Counted from the first letter of the stretch, positions 26,169-35,821 are shown. The stretch is DNA of 64,000 bases from an uncultured Rhodospirillaceae bacterium (GCA_902826565.1 CADEFF010000005.1:39837-103836); one strand, 5' to 3'. The notes: a model not told the origin generated them from the letters alone. Numbers and translations: made by a program.

Positions 26169-27032
26169 ATGGCCGGCAATGCCCGCGCACTGATCGACTG
26201 GCACAGCAATCTGTGGCTGCCCGAGCATCTGGGGCCCGAGCAGCGCGCCGAGATGGGTAGCAAGACCGGACGCAGCGTCGATGCGAGCCCGGCTGCCCAC
26301 AAGCGGCACGTGGCCGACATCTGCGAGAAGTTCGTGCTGGTCGCGATGCGGTGGAACCGGCTCGGCATCCATATCCCGAACGAGTTCGTCGCCGAGTATG
26401 CCGCCGACTACAAGGGCCGCGCCGTGGGCTTCGCCTGCGTCGATCCGCACGACGCGAACGCCCCCACCGAGCTCGAGCATGCGGTGGTCAAGCTCGGACT
26501 GCGCGGCCTCAAGCTCTCGCCCGTCTATGCCGGGTTCGATCCCTGGTCGCCGGAAGCCTGGCGGCTCTACGAGGTCGCGAACGCCCTCAAGGTGCCGCTG
26601 CTCTGGCACCAGTCGGCCGCCTATGCGCAGCAATCGATGCTCGAGTACGGCAACCCGATCCTGGTCGACCGGATCGCGCGGGCGTTCCCGCATCTGCGCA
26701 TGATCCTCGCCCATGTCGGCCAGCCCTGGACTGCCGAGACGGTCGTGCTGCTGCGCAAGCACAAGCAGATCTATGCCGATCTCTCGGCGCGCTACTATCG
26801 CAAATGGCAGTGCTACAACGCGCTGATGCTGGCGATCGACTATGGCGTGACGGGCCAGCTTCTGTTCGGCTCCGACTTCCCCATCCAGACGCCGAGCGCG
26901 GCACTCGACTCCTTCCGCGCCATCAACGACTGGGGAGAAGGCGTCACCATGCCGCGGATCCCGGACAGCCTCATCGACGACATCGTCTATAACCGTCCGC
27001 TCGAGCTGCTCTGGCCGGACGGGATCGGATGA
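26169..27032 (+). CDS. Amidohydrolase 2 family metal-dependent hydrolase/decarboxylase
   Basis: A 287-residue TIM-barrel enzyme of the amidohydrolase 2 (ACMSD-like) type. The N-terminal strand ALIDWHSNLW has the usual first metal His, and the later strands LLWHQS, RMILAHVGQ and LLFGSDFPI supply further His and Asp ligands. The first motif is DWHSN rather than the usual HxH, so the metal site is slightly altered. Members decarboxylate aromatic acids or hydrolyse lactones. GGAGG lies 7 nt before an in-frame TTG at 26163, which may be the true start; ATG at 26169 is given. Its stop overlaps the start of the GFA gene. Confidence 0.8.
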   Translation: MAGNARALIDWHSNLWLPEHLGPEQRAEMGSKTGRSVDASPAAHKRHVADICEKFVLVAMRWNRLGIHIPNEFVAEYAADYKGRAVGFACVDPHDANAPTELEHAVVKLGLRGLKLSPVYAGFDPWSPEAWRLYEVANALKVPLLWHQSAAYAQQSMLEYGNPILVDRIARAFPHLRMILAHVGQPWTAETVVLLRKHKQIYADLSARYYRKWQCYNALMLAIDYGVTGQLLFGSDFPIQTPSAALDSFRAINDWGEGVTMPRIPDSLIDDIVYNRPLELLWPDGIG

Positions 27033-27454
27033 CGGACGAAACCGAATGGCGGGGCGGCTGTCTCTGCGGCCATATCCGGTTCCGGGCGACCGGCACGCCC
27101 GTTCGCGTCGCCCATTGCCATTGCAGCATGTGCCGAAAGGCGAGCGGCGCCGTCGCCCTGACCTTCGCGACCTTTCCTGTGACTGCCGTCGTCTGGGAAA
27201 GTCCGCCGGCACGGCACGAGTCGAGCAAGGTCGCCTGGCGGGGTTTCTGCAGGCGCTGCGGCGGCACCCTCAGCTACATCTTCCGCCACCGCCCGACCGA
27301 GGTGATGCTGACCGTCGGCAGCTTCGACGAGCCCGAACGCCTGCCGCCGGCGCAATATCACTCCTGGACCTCGGAGCGGATCGGCTGGGCGCATCTCGAT
27401 CCCGAGCTTCCGGGCCATGAGCGCTGGCGCTACACCCCGAGCGCGCTCACGTGA
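27029..27454 (+). CDS. GFA/CENP-V family zinc protein
   Basis: A 141-residue protein of the glutathione-dependent formaldehyde-activating fold. Zinc-binding cysteines are seen in GGCLCGHIRF, HCHCSMCRKASG and FCRRCGGTLSY. The family name comes from spontaneous S-hydroxymethylglutathione chemistry; true enzymatic function is disputed. The ATGA overlap with the amidohydrolase stop shows operon coupling. A role in removing an aldehyde or thiol adduct made by the monooxygenase is an inference. Confidence 0.85.
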   Translation: MTDETEWRGGCLCGHIRFRATGTPVRVAHCHCSMCRKASGAVALTFATFPVTAVVWESPPARHESSKVAWRGFCRRCGGTLSYIFRHRPTEVMLTVGSFDEPERLPPAQYHSWTSERIGWAHLDPELPGHERWRYTPSALT

Positions 27455-27459
27455 GCGGG

Positions 27460-27879
27460 TCAGCGGGCGAGCGCCGCCTCGTTCTCCAGGATCGCCTTCT
27501 CCATAGAGGCGGAGTCGGTATAGGCCCTGACCTCGACCACCTTCCCGCCGGCGAAGCGGCAGATCCAGACATAGTTATTCTCGATCGGCTTGCCGTTCAG
27601 CGCTTCGGAGATCGAATGCATCTCGACGATGCCGTGATCGCCGGAGACGAACACGTTGCGGAGCGTGATCTTGAGCGGCACGTTCGGATTGCGGATCCTG
27701 TTGATCCGGCCATGCGCCTTGGCGAGGAACTCCTGCTTGCCGTTGTAGGTGGCGGCGAGCGTGTGCCTGCCCATGATGGTGACCTGGACGTCGTCGGAGA
27801 GCCCGGCGAAGTAGGCCTCGCGATTACCGGCTTCCAGATTGCGGAACAGGGCTTCGACATGGTCCTTGGTAAGGGTCAT
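27460..27879 (-). CDS. SnoaL-like (NTF2 superfamily) protein
   Basis: A 139-residue single-domain protein with the cone-shaped alpha+beta fold pattern: VEALFRNLEAGNREAYFAGL, then strand-rich VQVTIMGRHTLAATYNGK and FVSGDHGIVEMH. Family members are ketosteroid isomerase-like enzymes, polyketide cyclases or binding proteins; the catalytic residues cannot be assigned. It ends 5 nt from the convergent GFA gene. Function unknown. Confidence 0.75.
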   Translation of the reverse strand: MTLTKDHVEALFRNLEAGNREAYFAGLSDDVQVTIMGRHTLAATYNGKQEFLAKAHGRINRIRNPNVPLKITLRNVFVSGDHGIVEMHSISEALNGKPIENNYVWICRFAGGKVVEVRAYTDSASMEKAILENEAALAR

Positions 27880-27926
27880 CGATCGGGGTCCTTTGCGAGT
27901 GGCGGAGAAAGGCGGATGGAAGCGGC

Positions 27927-28802
27927 ATGACGGAGCTCGAGGCGCCCGAGGGGAAGTTCATCGAGGTGGCGGGCTACCGCACCTTCTATATCGATCGGGG
28001 CGAAGGACCGGTGCTGCTGCTCCTGCATGGGGCATCGGTCGCGATCGACGCCTATTCCACCTGGCATTCGCTGATCGAGGCGCTCGCGTCGCGCTTTCGC
28101 GTGGTCGCCTTCGACCAGCCCGGTTTCGGCCGCAGCGACATGGTGAAGGACCGGCGCTACGTGAACCGCCTCGGACGCGTGCCGCACGCCCTTGGCTTCC
28201 TCGATGCGCTCGGCATCCGGCGCGCGACCCTGGTCGGGCATTCCGAGGGCGCCTTCATGGCCACCCGCATGGCGATCGAACGGCCGGCTCTCGCGGCGGG
28301 TCTCGTCATCGTCACCAGCGGCGGCACGGCGCCGCGGCTCGGCGGTGCGCTCGACCGCGGCTGGATGGAGGCGAGCAAATCCGCCTACGACTATGGCGGC
28401 GGCGCCGACACCGAGGACGGATTCATCCGGGCGAACGGCAGTCTCAGCCGCGCCGCCGATCCCGCGCTGGAGCGGCTGCTGCGCGGGAACTACCGACGCG
28501 CCGCGGCGGCAGGGCAGATCGAGATGTTCCGCAACCTGTCGGCGGACGAGCGCGACCTCGATCTCTATGTCCGGCTTCAGGAAACCCATATCCATCCGCA
28601 TCTTGCCGCCCTCGAAACCCCGACCCTCATCGTCTGGGCCTCGAGCGACCCGACCGTGCCGGTCGAGCGCGGCGTCGCGCTCATGCGGCTCTTTCCGCGG
28701 GCGGACTTGCATGTGTTCGGCGGCGCGTCGCATATGGTGATGCTCGACCGCGCCGAGGGCTTCAATCGGTTGCTCGCCGGCTGGTGCGCCGGGCGCCGCT
28801 AG
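27927..28802 (+). CDS. Alpha/beta hydrolase
   Basis: A 291-residue serine hydrolase fold. The nucleophile elbow is GHSEGAF, the oxyanion loop LLHGAS, an acidic residue follows WASSDPTVP and a His lies in GASHMVML. Similar proteins are meta-cleavage product hydrolases and haloalkane- or epoxide-type hydrolases. It is divergent from the SnoaL-like gene (47 nt apart) and converges on another alpha/beta hydrolase, with which it shares four bases of overlapping stop codons. Confidence 0.84.
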   Translation: MTELEAPEGKFIEVAGYRTFYIDRGEGPVLLLLHGASVAIDAYSTWHSLIEALASRFRVVAFDQPGFGRSDMVKDRRYVNRLGRVPHALGFLDALGIRRATLVGHSEGAFMATRMAIERPALAAGLVIVTSGGTAPRLGGALDRGWMEASKSAYDYGGGADTEDGFIRANGSLSRAADPALERLLRGNYRRAAAAGQIEMFRNLSADERDLDLYVRLQETHIHPHLAALETPTLIVWASSDPTVPVERGVALMRLFPRADLHVFGGASHMVMLDRAEGFNRLLAGWCAGRR

Positions 28803-29596
28803 CGCGCGCATCGCCCGGCGAAGTCGCGCAAGGTCGCGACGAGCGTGTCGGCCGCTTCCAGCGGCAGCATATGCCGGATTCCCGGCAGGATGATCCGTTC
28901 GGCGCCCGCGATCCGGGATTGCATCGCTTCGGCCATGCGGGGCGTCTGGCCGGCATCCTCGTCGCCGGTCAGGATCAGGGTCGGTGCCTTGATGTCGGAC
29001 AAGCGGTGCAATAGCTGGCGGTCGTTGTCGGCATAGAGCCGATAGACATCGACATAGGATTGCGGATCGTTCGCGAGTGTTTTTGCGCGCCAGTAGGCGA
29101 CGACCTCGGGGTGCGCGGCCGCGTAGCCGGGCCCGAACCAGCGGCCGAGGGCACCATCGACCACGGCCGGCGCACCGCCGGCCGCAACCTGCTCGACGCG
29201 GAGATCGACGCGGGCCTGTTCCTCCGGCATGCGGGCGCAGGCCGATGCGGCGATCGCGAGCCCCGCGCAGCGCGCTGGGTAATCGAGGGCGAAGCACTGG
29301 GCGATGTTGCCGCCGAGCGAGAAGCCGCAGACCGTCGCCCGCTCGATGCCGACGTGATCGAGCAGGCCCGCGAGCTGCGCCGCGAACTGCGTGAAGCACC
29401 AGGGCGCCGGCACCCGCCCGCTGCGGCCATGGCCCCAGATATCGTAGCGGATGACCCGAAACCGGTCCTCGAGGGCGGCGGCATGCCGATCCCAAAGCGT
29501 GGCGTCTCCACCCATGCCGTGGATGAGCACGAGCGCGGGTCCCCGACCCGCGCTTTCGAAATAGGTCGGTCCTTGCGGCAGCGCTGCGACGGGCAT
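28799..29596 (-). CDS. Alpha/beta hydrolase (3-oxoadipate enol-lactonase-like)
   Basis: A 265-residue alpha/beta hydrolase. The elbow is GFSLGGN, the oxyanion loop LIHGMGGDATLW, the acid LTGDEDAG and the His GIRHMLPLEA, an order typical of PcaD-like lactonases and esterases. The ATG at 29596 begins MPVAALPQG; upstream codons merge with the regulator's tail region. It lies 76 nt downstream of the GntR regulator on the same strand. Confidence 0.82.
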   Translation of the reverse strand: MPVAALPQGPTYFESAGRGPALVLIHGMGGDATLWDRHAAALEDRFRVIRYDIWGHGRSGRVPAPWCFTQFAAQLAGLLDHVGIERATVCGFSLGGNIAQCFALDYPARCAGLAIAASACARMPEEQARVDLRVEQVAAGGAPAVVDGALGRWFGPGYAAAHPEVVAYWRAKTLANDPQSYVDVYRLYADNDRQLLHRLSDIKAPTLILTGDEDAGQTPRMAEAMQSRIAGAERIILPGIRHMLPLEAADTLVATLRDFAGRCAR

Positions 29597-29672
29597 CAGG
29601 AGACGGTCCGGAAAGGGAACGGGGTCGGGGTCCGATCGGGCACGGGCGGCGTGCCCAAGCCCGGGGCCGAAG

Positions 29673-30383
29673 CTAGGCCTTCGCCAGGGCGGCTTCGCTT
29701 CGAAGCAATTCGAGCGCGATCGCGCCCGCATGATCGACCTGCGCCACGCAGGCCGCCGCCGCCGCATCGGGATCCTTCGCCTTGATCGCCGCCACGATGC
29801 ACCGGAAATTCTCCACCGATCGGTGCTGGTCCTCGGCGGTATAGCGAAGCGTCGTGGTGGTGCGGAGATACTGCATGCGGGCCCGGAGCGAGCGGATCAT
29901 CGCGGCGGCCAGGTCGTTGCCGCAGCCGTCGAACATGATGTCGTAGAATGTGATCAGCGCCTCCAGGACCGTATCGACGTCGCGCGCCTTGATCGCCGTT
30001 TCGTAGCGCTTCGCCGCGTCCGCGAGGGCCGCCTGCTCGGCCGCCGTCGCCCGCTCCGCGAAGAGCCGTCCGACGAGCCCTTCGATCGCGCCGCGGAGCT
30101 GATAGATCTGCCGCGCATCGTCCACCGTCACCGTCGCCACCACCGTGCCGCGATGGGGAATGTTCTGCACCAGCCCCTCGGCCTCGAGATGCCGCAGCGC
30201 CTCGCGGAGCGAGGTCCGGCTCACCCCCGTGAGGTCGCAGAGCTCGCGCTCCACCAGCCGGTCGCCCGGCTTGAAATGCTGATCGAGAATCGCCTTGCGA
30301 AGCGCGTCGACGGTACGCTCGCGCGTCGTGGTGGTGGTGCCCGCAACCCGATAGGCATTTCTGTCCGGTGCGCCGGTCGCCAT
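29673..30383 (-). CDS. GntR-family transcriptional regulator (FadR/FCD type)
   Basis: A 236-residue regulator: winged helix at about 15-85 (DRLVERELCDLTGVSRTSLRE) and FCD ligand domain at about 95-225. It is encoded just downstream of the peptide-type binding protein and inside the region whose promoters share the TTGTATGA tandem repeat, so it is the best candidate for the protein that binds those sites. FadR-type operators usually contain TNGTNNNACNA-like half sites; TTGTATGA resembles one half. No copy of the repeat lies before this gene itself. Confidence 0.87.
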   Translation of the reverse strand: MATGAPDRNAYRVAGTTTTTRERTVDALRKAILDQHFKPGDRLVERELCDLTGVSRTSLREALRHLEAEGLVQNIPHRGTVVATVTVDDARQIYQLRGAIEGLVGRLFAERATAAEQAALADAAKRYETAIKARDVDTVLEALITFYDIMFDGCGNDLAAAMIRSLRARMQYLRTTTTLRYTAEDQHRSVENFRCIVAAIKAKDPDAAAAACVAQVDHAGAIALELLRSEAALAKA

Positions 30384-30560
30384 GACCCCGTGTCTCTCCA
30401 GATTGCAATCCGCTCATAATGCCGGCTTCCGAGGCGATGCGAAACCGTCGCGCGTGAAGCGCACGGGTCATTCTTGTGCCCGACGGCATCGAAATTTCCG
30501 ACGGGCGCGCCAGGCGGGCGACGGGACCTGGGCCGCCGACCCGCCGAGGCGAGCGCAATG

Positions 30561-32138
30561 CTAGCTCGTGAAGTGGAGCTGCTCGCCGATCCGATAGCCG
30601 GTGAAGACGAGCGTCGGGATCAGGCCCTTCAGGTTGCTGGCGCTGGCGAACAGAAAGTTGTTGAAGGCCGGGATCATGACGCCGCTGTCCTCCGACATCA
30701 TGAGCTGCAGCTCGCGATACATCTGCTTGCGCTTGGCATTGTCGAGCTCGGCGCGCGCCTGAAGCACCAGCTTGTCGAAATCGTCCCGGCGCCAGTGCGA
30801 TTCGTTCCAGTCGGCGCTCGAGATGAACATCAGCGACATGATCATGTCGGCCGTCGGCCGGCCGGCCCAGTAGGAACCGCAGAACGGCTTCTTCATCCAG
30901 ACGTCCGACCAGTAGCCATCCTCCGGCACCTTGTCGACGGCGATCTCGATGCCGGCCTTGGCCGCGCTCTCCTTGAAGAGCAGCGCGGCATCGACGGCAC
31001 CGGGGAAGGCGGCATCGGCGATGGTGAGCGTTACCGGACCGCTATGGCCCGATTTCTCGAAATGGAACTTCGCCTTGTCGGGGTCGTAACTGTGTTGCGG
31101 CAGGTCGTCGGCATAGAAGCGGTCGAGCGAGCTTACCGGCTGGTCGTTGCCGACCACGCCATAGCCGCCGAGCACCTTCTCCAGGATCTCCTCGCGGTCG
31201 AGCGCCCATTTCATCGCGAGGCGCATGTCGGCATTGTCGAACGGCTTGGCGTCGCAGAGCATCGACAGGGTGTAGAAGCCCGCGCTGGGGATATCGAGGA
31301 TCGTCAGGTCCGGGTTGTTCTTCAGCAGCCCCACGGTCTTCGGATCGACGCGGTTGATGAAATGCACCGTACCGGACTGCAGCGCGCTGGTCCGCGAGGT
31401 GAGGTCGTTGATGCCGACCGTCTCGACGCTGTCGACGAAACCGCGATTCTCCTTCCAGTAGTTCGGATTGCGCTTGGTGATCGCCCGAACGCCCGGATCG
31501 AAGGATTCGATCACGTAGCCGCCGGTGCCGATGCCCGCCTTCGGATCGCCACCCGCCGGCAGGATCAGCAGATGATAGTCCGTCAGGATGTAGGGCATGT
31601 CGGCGTTCGGCCCGTTCAGCGTAATGGTGACCTCGTGCGTATCGGTCGCCTTCATCTCCGTGACCGGCTCGAAGAAGGCCTTGGCGGCGGAGGTCGAATC
31701 CGGCTTGCGGTGATAGTTGAGGGAATCGATGACGTCTTCCGCCGTCAGCTCCTTGCCGTTGTGGAACTGCACGCCCTTGCGGATCTTGAAGACCCACTTG
31801 GTGGCCGTCGCATCGGTGTCCCAGCTTTCGGCCAGCTCCGGATCGAGCTCGCCCTTCTCGTTCAGTTCGACCAGCGAGTTCGCGAACTGATAGCCGAGGG
31901 TGTATTGCGCCGTGCAGCAATAGCTCATCGGGTCGAGCGTGTCGGTCGAGGATGAACCATCGAGACCGAGCACGAGATGCCCGCCCTTCTTCGGCGCGTC
32001 GTCGGCGAAGGCGGCGTTGCCGGCGAGCGTGCTCGCGAGCGCGGTCGAGACGCCGAGCGCCGCGGCGCGGCCCATGAACTCGCGGCGCGTCACGCGACCA
32101 TGCGTGGCGAGCCATTTCAGTTCGTCATGCCCAGACAT
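30561..32138 (-). CDS. Peptide/nickel-type ABC transporter substrate-binding protein (family 5)
   Basis: A 525-residue periplasmic binding protein. A Tat-type signal is visible (TRREFMGRAAALGVS, then alanine-rich to about 45), so it is probably exported folded. The body has the DppA/OppA layout, with FKIRKGVQFHNGKELTAEDV and later NPNYWKENRGF typical of the family. The ATG at 32138 follows GGAGG. A tandem-octamer operator sits 86-101 nt upstream. The ligand need not be a peptide; this family also imports opines, sugars and amines. Confidence 0.88.
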   Translation of the reverse strand: MSGHDELKWLATHGRVTRREFMGRAAALGVSTALASTLAGNAAFADDAPKKGGHLVLGLDGSSSTDTLDPMSYCCTAQYTLGYQFANSLVELNEKGELDPELAESWDTDATATKWVFKIRKGVQFHNGKELTAEDVIDSLNYHRKPDSTSAAKAFFEPVTEMKATDTHEVTITLNGPNADMPYILTDYHLLILPAGGDPKAGIGTGGYVIESFDPGVRAITKRNPNYWKENRGFVDSVETVGINDLTSRTSALQSGTVHFINRVDPKTVGLLKNNPDLTILDIPSAGFYTLSMLCDAKPFDNADMRLAMKWALDREEILEKVLGGYGVVGNDQPVSSLDRFYADDLPQHSYDPDKAKFHFEKSGHSGPVTLTIADAAFPGAVDAALLFKESAAKAGIEIAVDKVPEDGYWSDVWMKKPFCGSYWAGRPTADMIMSLMFISSADWNESHWRRDDFDKLVLQARAELDNAKRKQMYRELQLMMSEDSGVMIPAFNNFLFASASNLKGLIPTLVFTGYRIGEQLHFTS

Positions 32139-32223
32139 CGAGAATCCTCCCCTTCTTCTTTGAGTCGTGCCCGTCGCGACACCCGCTGCCGCTCGGAAGT
32201 CGGCCTTCCATGATGGTTTATAA

Positions 32224-32239
32224 TCATACAATCATACAA
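32224..32239 (-). promoter_or_regulatory. Tandem-octamer operator, site 2 (TTGTATGATTGTATGA)
   Basis: Identical over 16 bases to site 1 and in the same orientation relative to its gene, in the 193-nt gap between the ATPase stop and the binding-protein ATG. It implies that the binding-protein gene has its own regulated promoter. A TTGCCA (32248-32253, minus strand) upstream of a TATGAT is a possible promoter with wide (19 bp) spacing. Confidence 0.68.
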
Positions 32240-32331
32240 TCCTGGCCTGGCAAGCTAAATCGGGGCCGGGGCCGGCTTTGCCGGTCGCTCCCGGTTTTGC
32301 GCGCCGAAGGCGCCGCACCCGAGCGTGAAAC

Positions 32332-33999
32332 TTACGGCCGGGGGGCGGGGAGGCTGGCCGCGGGCTCGGGCGCGGTCGATGACACCTCGCGGGCGGCGAG
32401 GAGCCGGTCGAGCCAGCGCACATCCATCTCCGGAACCGAGGACAGCAGGAGCTCGGTATAGGGATGCCAGGGCGGGCTCAGGAGCTGCCGCTTGGCGCCG
32501 CGCTGCACGATCTCGCCCCGATACATCACGACGATCTCGTCGGCGATCGCCTTCACCGTCGCGAGATCGTGGGTGATGAAGAGATAGGAGAGGCCGGACT
32601 CGTTCTGGATGCGCAGCAGCAGCTTCAGGATTCCGTCGGCAACCAGCGGATCGAGCGCGCTCGTTATCTCGTCGCAGATCACGATCTCGGGCTCGGCCGC
32701 GAGCGCGCGGGCGATGCAGACGCGCTGCTTCTGCCCGCCCGAGAGCTCACCGGGCAGCCGTCGGACGAGGTCGCGCGGCAGCTCCACCATCTCGAGCAGG
32801 CCCTCGACCTTGCGAAGCTGCTCGGCGCCGCGCTGCCCGAAATAGAACTCCAGCGGGCGACCGAGAATCTCGCGGACAGTCTGGCGCGGATTGAGCGCGA
32901 TATCCGGCATCTGATAGATCATCTGCAGGCGCCGCAGCTCGGATTTCGACCGGCGCTTCAGCCGCTTGGCGAGCGGCCGTCCGTCGAGCAGGCATTCCCC
33001 CGCTTCCCACGGCAGGAGCCCGGTGAGCACGCGGGCGAGCGTCGATTTCCCCGATCCGGATTCGCCGACGATCGCAAGCGTGGTACCGCGATGCAGCTCG
33101 ATCGAGACGTCGCGCAGCACCCTTATGCCGTTTCCGTAGCTCGCCGTGACATGGCGCGCCTCGAGCTGGGGCGGCGTGGCGGGCTCGGGCTTTTCCGGCG
33201 CCATGGCGCGCCGCACATTGACGAGCTCGCGCGTGTAAGGCTCGGCCGGTTCCCGCAGAATCCGCTCCGCGGGGCCGGCCTCCACGAGCTTCCCGTGGCG
33301 CAGCACCATGATGCGGTCCGCGACCTGGGCGACCACCGCGAGATCGTGGCTGATATAAAGCGCCGCCATCCCCTCGCCCCGCATCGCCTCGCGGATCGCG
33401 GCCAGCACCTCGATCTGGGTGGTGACGTCGAGCGCGGTCGTCGGCTCGTCGAACACGATGAGGTCGGGCTTGCAGATCATCGCCATGGCGGTCATCGCCC
33501 GCTGTAGCTGCCCGCCCGACACCTGATGCGGGAAGCGCCGGCCGAAATGCTCCGGATCCGGCAGGCGCAGGCGGCGATAGAGGCGCTTTGCCGTCGCCAG
33601 TGCCTGCTCCGCCGACATGAGCCCGTGCGAAACCGGCACCTCGCAGATCTGCCGGTCGATGCGATGGGCGGGGTTGAAGGCGGCGGCCGCGCTCTGCGCG
33701 ACATAGGCCATCCGCACGCCCCGCAGCCGCCGGAGCTCGTCGCGGTCGGCGCCCGCGAGCTCCTGCCCGTTCGCCACGATCGAGCCGCCGGCGATGCGGC
33801 AGCCGCCGCGGGCATAGCCCATCGCCGCGAGGCCGATGGTGGATTTCCCGGCGCCGGATTCGCCGATCAGCCCCAGCACCTCGCCGCGATCGAGCTCGAG
33901 CGAGACGCCCTTGACGATCCCGTGCCACTGGCCCTGGCTGTCCTGTGCCTCGACATGCAGGTCCGCAATGCGGAGCACCTTGGCGTCGGCGGCCGTCAT
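32332..33999 (-). CDS. Fused peptide-type ABC transporter ATPase (DppD-DppF-like)
   Basis: A 555-residue protein with two nucleotide-binding domains in one chain. The first (about 10-265) has GESGAGKST and SGGQLQRAMTAMAM; the second (about 280-520) has GESGSGKST and LSGGQKQRVCIARAL. It replaces the separate D and F subunits of Dpp/Opp systems. The start overlaps the end of the permease gene by 4 nt (ATGA). Second-domain linker residues are typical and both domains look intact. Confidence 0.89.
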   Translation of the reverse strand: MTAADAKVLRIADLHVEAQDSQGQWHGIVKGVSLELDRGEVLGLIGESGAGKSTIGLAAMGYARGGCRIAGGSIVANGQELAGADRDELRRLRGVRMAYVAQSAAAAFNPAHRIDRQICEVPVSHGLMSAEQALATAKRLYRRLRLPDPEHFGRRFPHQVSGGQLQRAMTAMAMICKPDLIVFDEPTTALDVTTQIEVLAAIREAMRGEGMAALYISHDLAVVAQVADRIMVLRHGKLVEAGPAERILREPAEPYTRELVNVRRAMAPEKPEPATPPQLEARHVTASYGNGIRVLRDVSIELHRGTTLAIVGESGSGKSTLARVLTGLLPWEAGECLLDGRPLAKRLKRRSKSELRRLQMIYQMPDIALNPRQTVREILGRPLEFYFGQRGAEQLRKVEGLLEMVELPRDLVRRLPGELSGGQKQRVCIARALAAEPEIVICDEITSALDPLVADGILKLLLRIQNESGLSYLFITHDLATVKAIADEIVVMYRGEIVQRGAKRQLLSPPWHPYTELLLSSVPEMDVRWLDRLLAAREVSSTAPEPAASLPAPRP

Positions 34000-34805
34000 C
34001 GGACCCTCTTCAGGCCGGAACGGCTGAGCTGCCAGTCCACCAGCAGGTTGACGGCGATGGTGAGGGCGAAGATCGCGCCGGCCGGGATCAGCGGCAGCAC
34101 GAGCCCGAAGCCGATGGCGTTGGCGTTTTCGCGCACCATGCCGCCCCAGTCGGCCTGCGGCGGCTGGACCCCGACGCCGAGGAAGCTGACGGCGCTGAGG
34201 AAGAGGATGATGAAGCAGAAGCGAAGACCGAACTCCGAGATCAGCGGCGGAAGAGCGTTCGGCAACACCTCGCGACGCATCACCCAGCCGAGTCCTTCGC
34301 CGCGGAGTCGCGCGGCCTCGACATAATCCATCACCGCGATGTCGAGCGCGAGCGCACGGGCGAGACGGAAAACGCGCGTCGAATCGAGGATCGCCATGAC
34401 GAGGATCAGGATCACGGCCGAGGACGGCAGCAGCGCGAGCACGACGAGCGCGAAGATCAGCATCGGAATCGACATGAGGACGTCGACCGCCCGGCTGATG
34501 ATCTGATCGACGAATCCGCCCATCACGGCGGCAGTGAAACCCAAGGTCATGCCGATGGCGAAGGAAAGCAGCGTCGCGATGAGGGCGATGGAGATGGTGG
34601 TACGCGTGCCGTAGAGGAGGCGGCTCAACACGTCGCGGCCGAGACTGTCGGTCCCCAGCAGGAACTCGTGCGAGAAGGGCAGCCAGACGTCGCCTGCCGC
34701 CTCCGATTCGCCGTAGGGCGCGATCCAGGGGCCGATGACCGCGATCACGAGGAAGAACCCCACGATCGAGGCGCCGAACCAGAAGCTGAGTGATCGCAAG
34801 GTCAA
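33996..34805 (-). CDS. Peptide-type ABC transporter permease (DppC-like)
   Basis: A 269-residue inner-membrane permease with a single N-terminal helix, a periplasmic segment with LGTDSLGRDVLSRLLYGTR (the DppC mark) and five further helices. The permease loop EAARLRGEGLGWVMRREVLPN meets the ATPase. It begins 10 nt after the DppB-like stop. Confidence 0.88.
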   Translation of the reverse strand: MTLRSLSFWFGASIVGFFLVIAVIGPWIAPYGESEAAGDVWLPFSHEFLLGTDSLGRDVLSRLLYGTRTTISIALIATLLSFAIGMTLGFTAAVMGGFVDQIISRAVDVLMSIPMLIFALVVLALLPSSAVILILVMAILDSTRVFRLARALALDIAVMDYVEAARLRGEGLGWVMRREVLPNALPPLISEFGLRFCFIILFLSAVSFLGVGVQPPQADWGGMVRENANAIGFGLVLPLIPAGAIFALTIAVNLLVDWQLSRSGLKRVR

Positions 34806-34815
34806 ACCCCGTCTC

Positions 34816-35772
34816 CTACTTCGGGTGTCGCAGCCGCGGATTGGCGAGGGTCGAGAGGATGTCGGCGATCATGTTGAGCAGCGTGTAGGTGCCGGCGAAA
34901 ACGAGGCCGCAGGCCTGCACCACCGGCAGGTCGCGCTTGGCGACGTTGTCCACCATGAGCTGGCCGACGCCCGGATAGACGAACACCACCTCGACCACCA
35001 CCACGCCGACGATCAGATAGGCGAGGTTGAGCACCACCACGGTGATGATCGGCGCCAGCGCGTTCGGCAGCGCGTGCCACATCACGATCCGCGAGGCCGT
35101 CGCGCCCTTGAGCTCCGCCATCTCCACATAGGGGCTCGACATGACGTTGATCACCGCGGCGCGGGTCATCCGCATCATGTGCGCGAGCACCACCAGCGTC
35201 AGGGTCGCGCAGGGCAGGATGATGAGGACCAGCTTGTCGCCGAGCGGCATGCTCGGCGACAGCTTGGCGAGGGACGGCAGCCAGCGCAGCTTGACCGCGA
35301 AGACGAAGATGAGGATGTAGCCGACGAAGAACTCCGGCATCGAGATGGCGGCAAGCGTCGAGATCGAGATGGTCTTGTCGAGCCAGCTACCCTGGAAACG
35401 TGCCGCCACGAGACCGAGCCCGATCGCGAGCGGGACGGCGACGAGCGCCGCGGTGCCGGCGAGGAAGAGCGTGTTCTCGAGCCGCGGCGCGATCATCTCG
35501 ATCACCGGCTTGCCGGTGGTGAGCGAAGTGCCGAGATCGCCCTGCAGCAGGGACCCGAGCCATTGCAGGTAGCGGATATGGGCCGGCAGATCGAGGCCGA
35601 GCAGCTTGCGGAGGTTGTTGACCGTCTCCTCGGTGGCGCCCTGCCCCAGCACCGCCTCGGCCACATCGCCCGGAAGAATCTCCGTGCCGACGAAGATGAC
35701 GAGCGAGACCGCCAGCAGCGTCAGCGCGCCCAGCGCCAGGCGATGCAGGATGAGGCGAACGACGCCGTTCAT
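34816..35772 (-). CDS. Peptide-type ABC transporter permease (DppB-like)
   Basis: A 318-residue inner-membrane permease. The N-terminal helix (LALGALTLLAVSLVIFVGTE) is followed by the periplasmic GQGATEETVNNLRKLLGLD segment and five more helices, as in DppB. It follows the GMC oxidoreductase stop by 49 nt and is the first transporter gene in this transcription unit. Confidence 0.88.
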   Translation of the reverse strand: MNGVVRLILHRLALGALTLLAVSLVIFVGTEILPGDVAEAVLGQGATEETVNNLRKLLGLDLPAHIRYLQWLGSLLQGDLGTSLTTGKPVIEMIAPRLENTLFLAGTAALVAVPLAIGLGLVAARFQGSWLDKTISISTLAAISMPEFFVGYILIFVFAVKLRWLPSLAKLSPSMPLGDKLVLIILPCATLTLVVLAHMMRMTRAAVINVMSSPYVEMAELKGATASRIVMWHALPNALAPIITVVVLNLAYLIVGVVVVEVVFVYPGVGQLMVDNVAKRDLPVVQACGLVFAGTYTLLNMIADILSTLANPRLRHPK

Positions 35773-35821
35773 CGCCCGCTCCCGGCTCGCGACGGTGCGC
35801 GGAGCGCTCTCCGTCCGGCGG

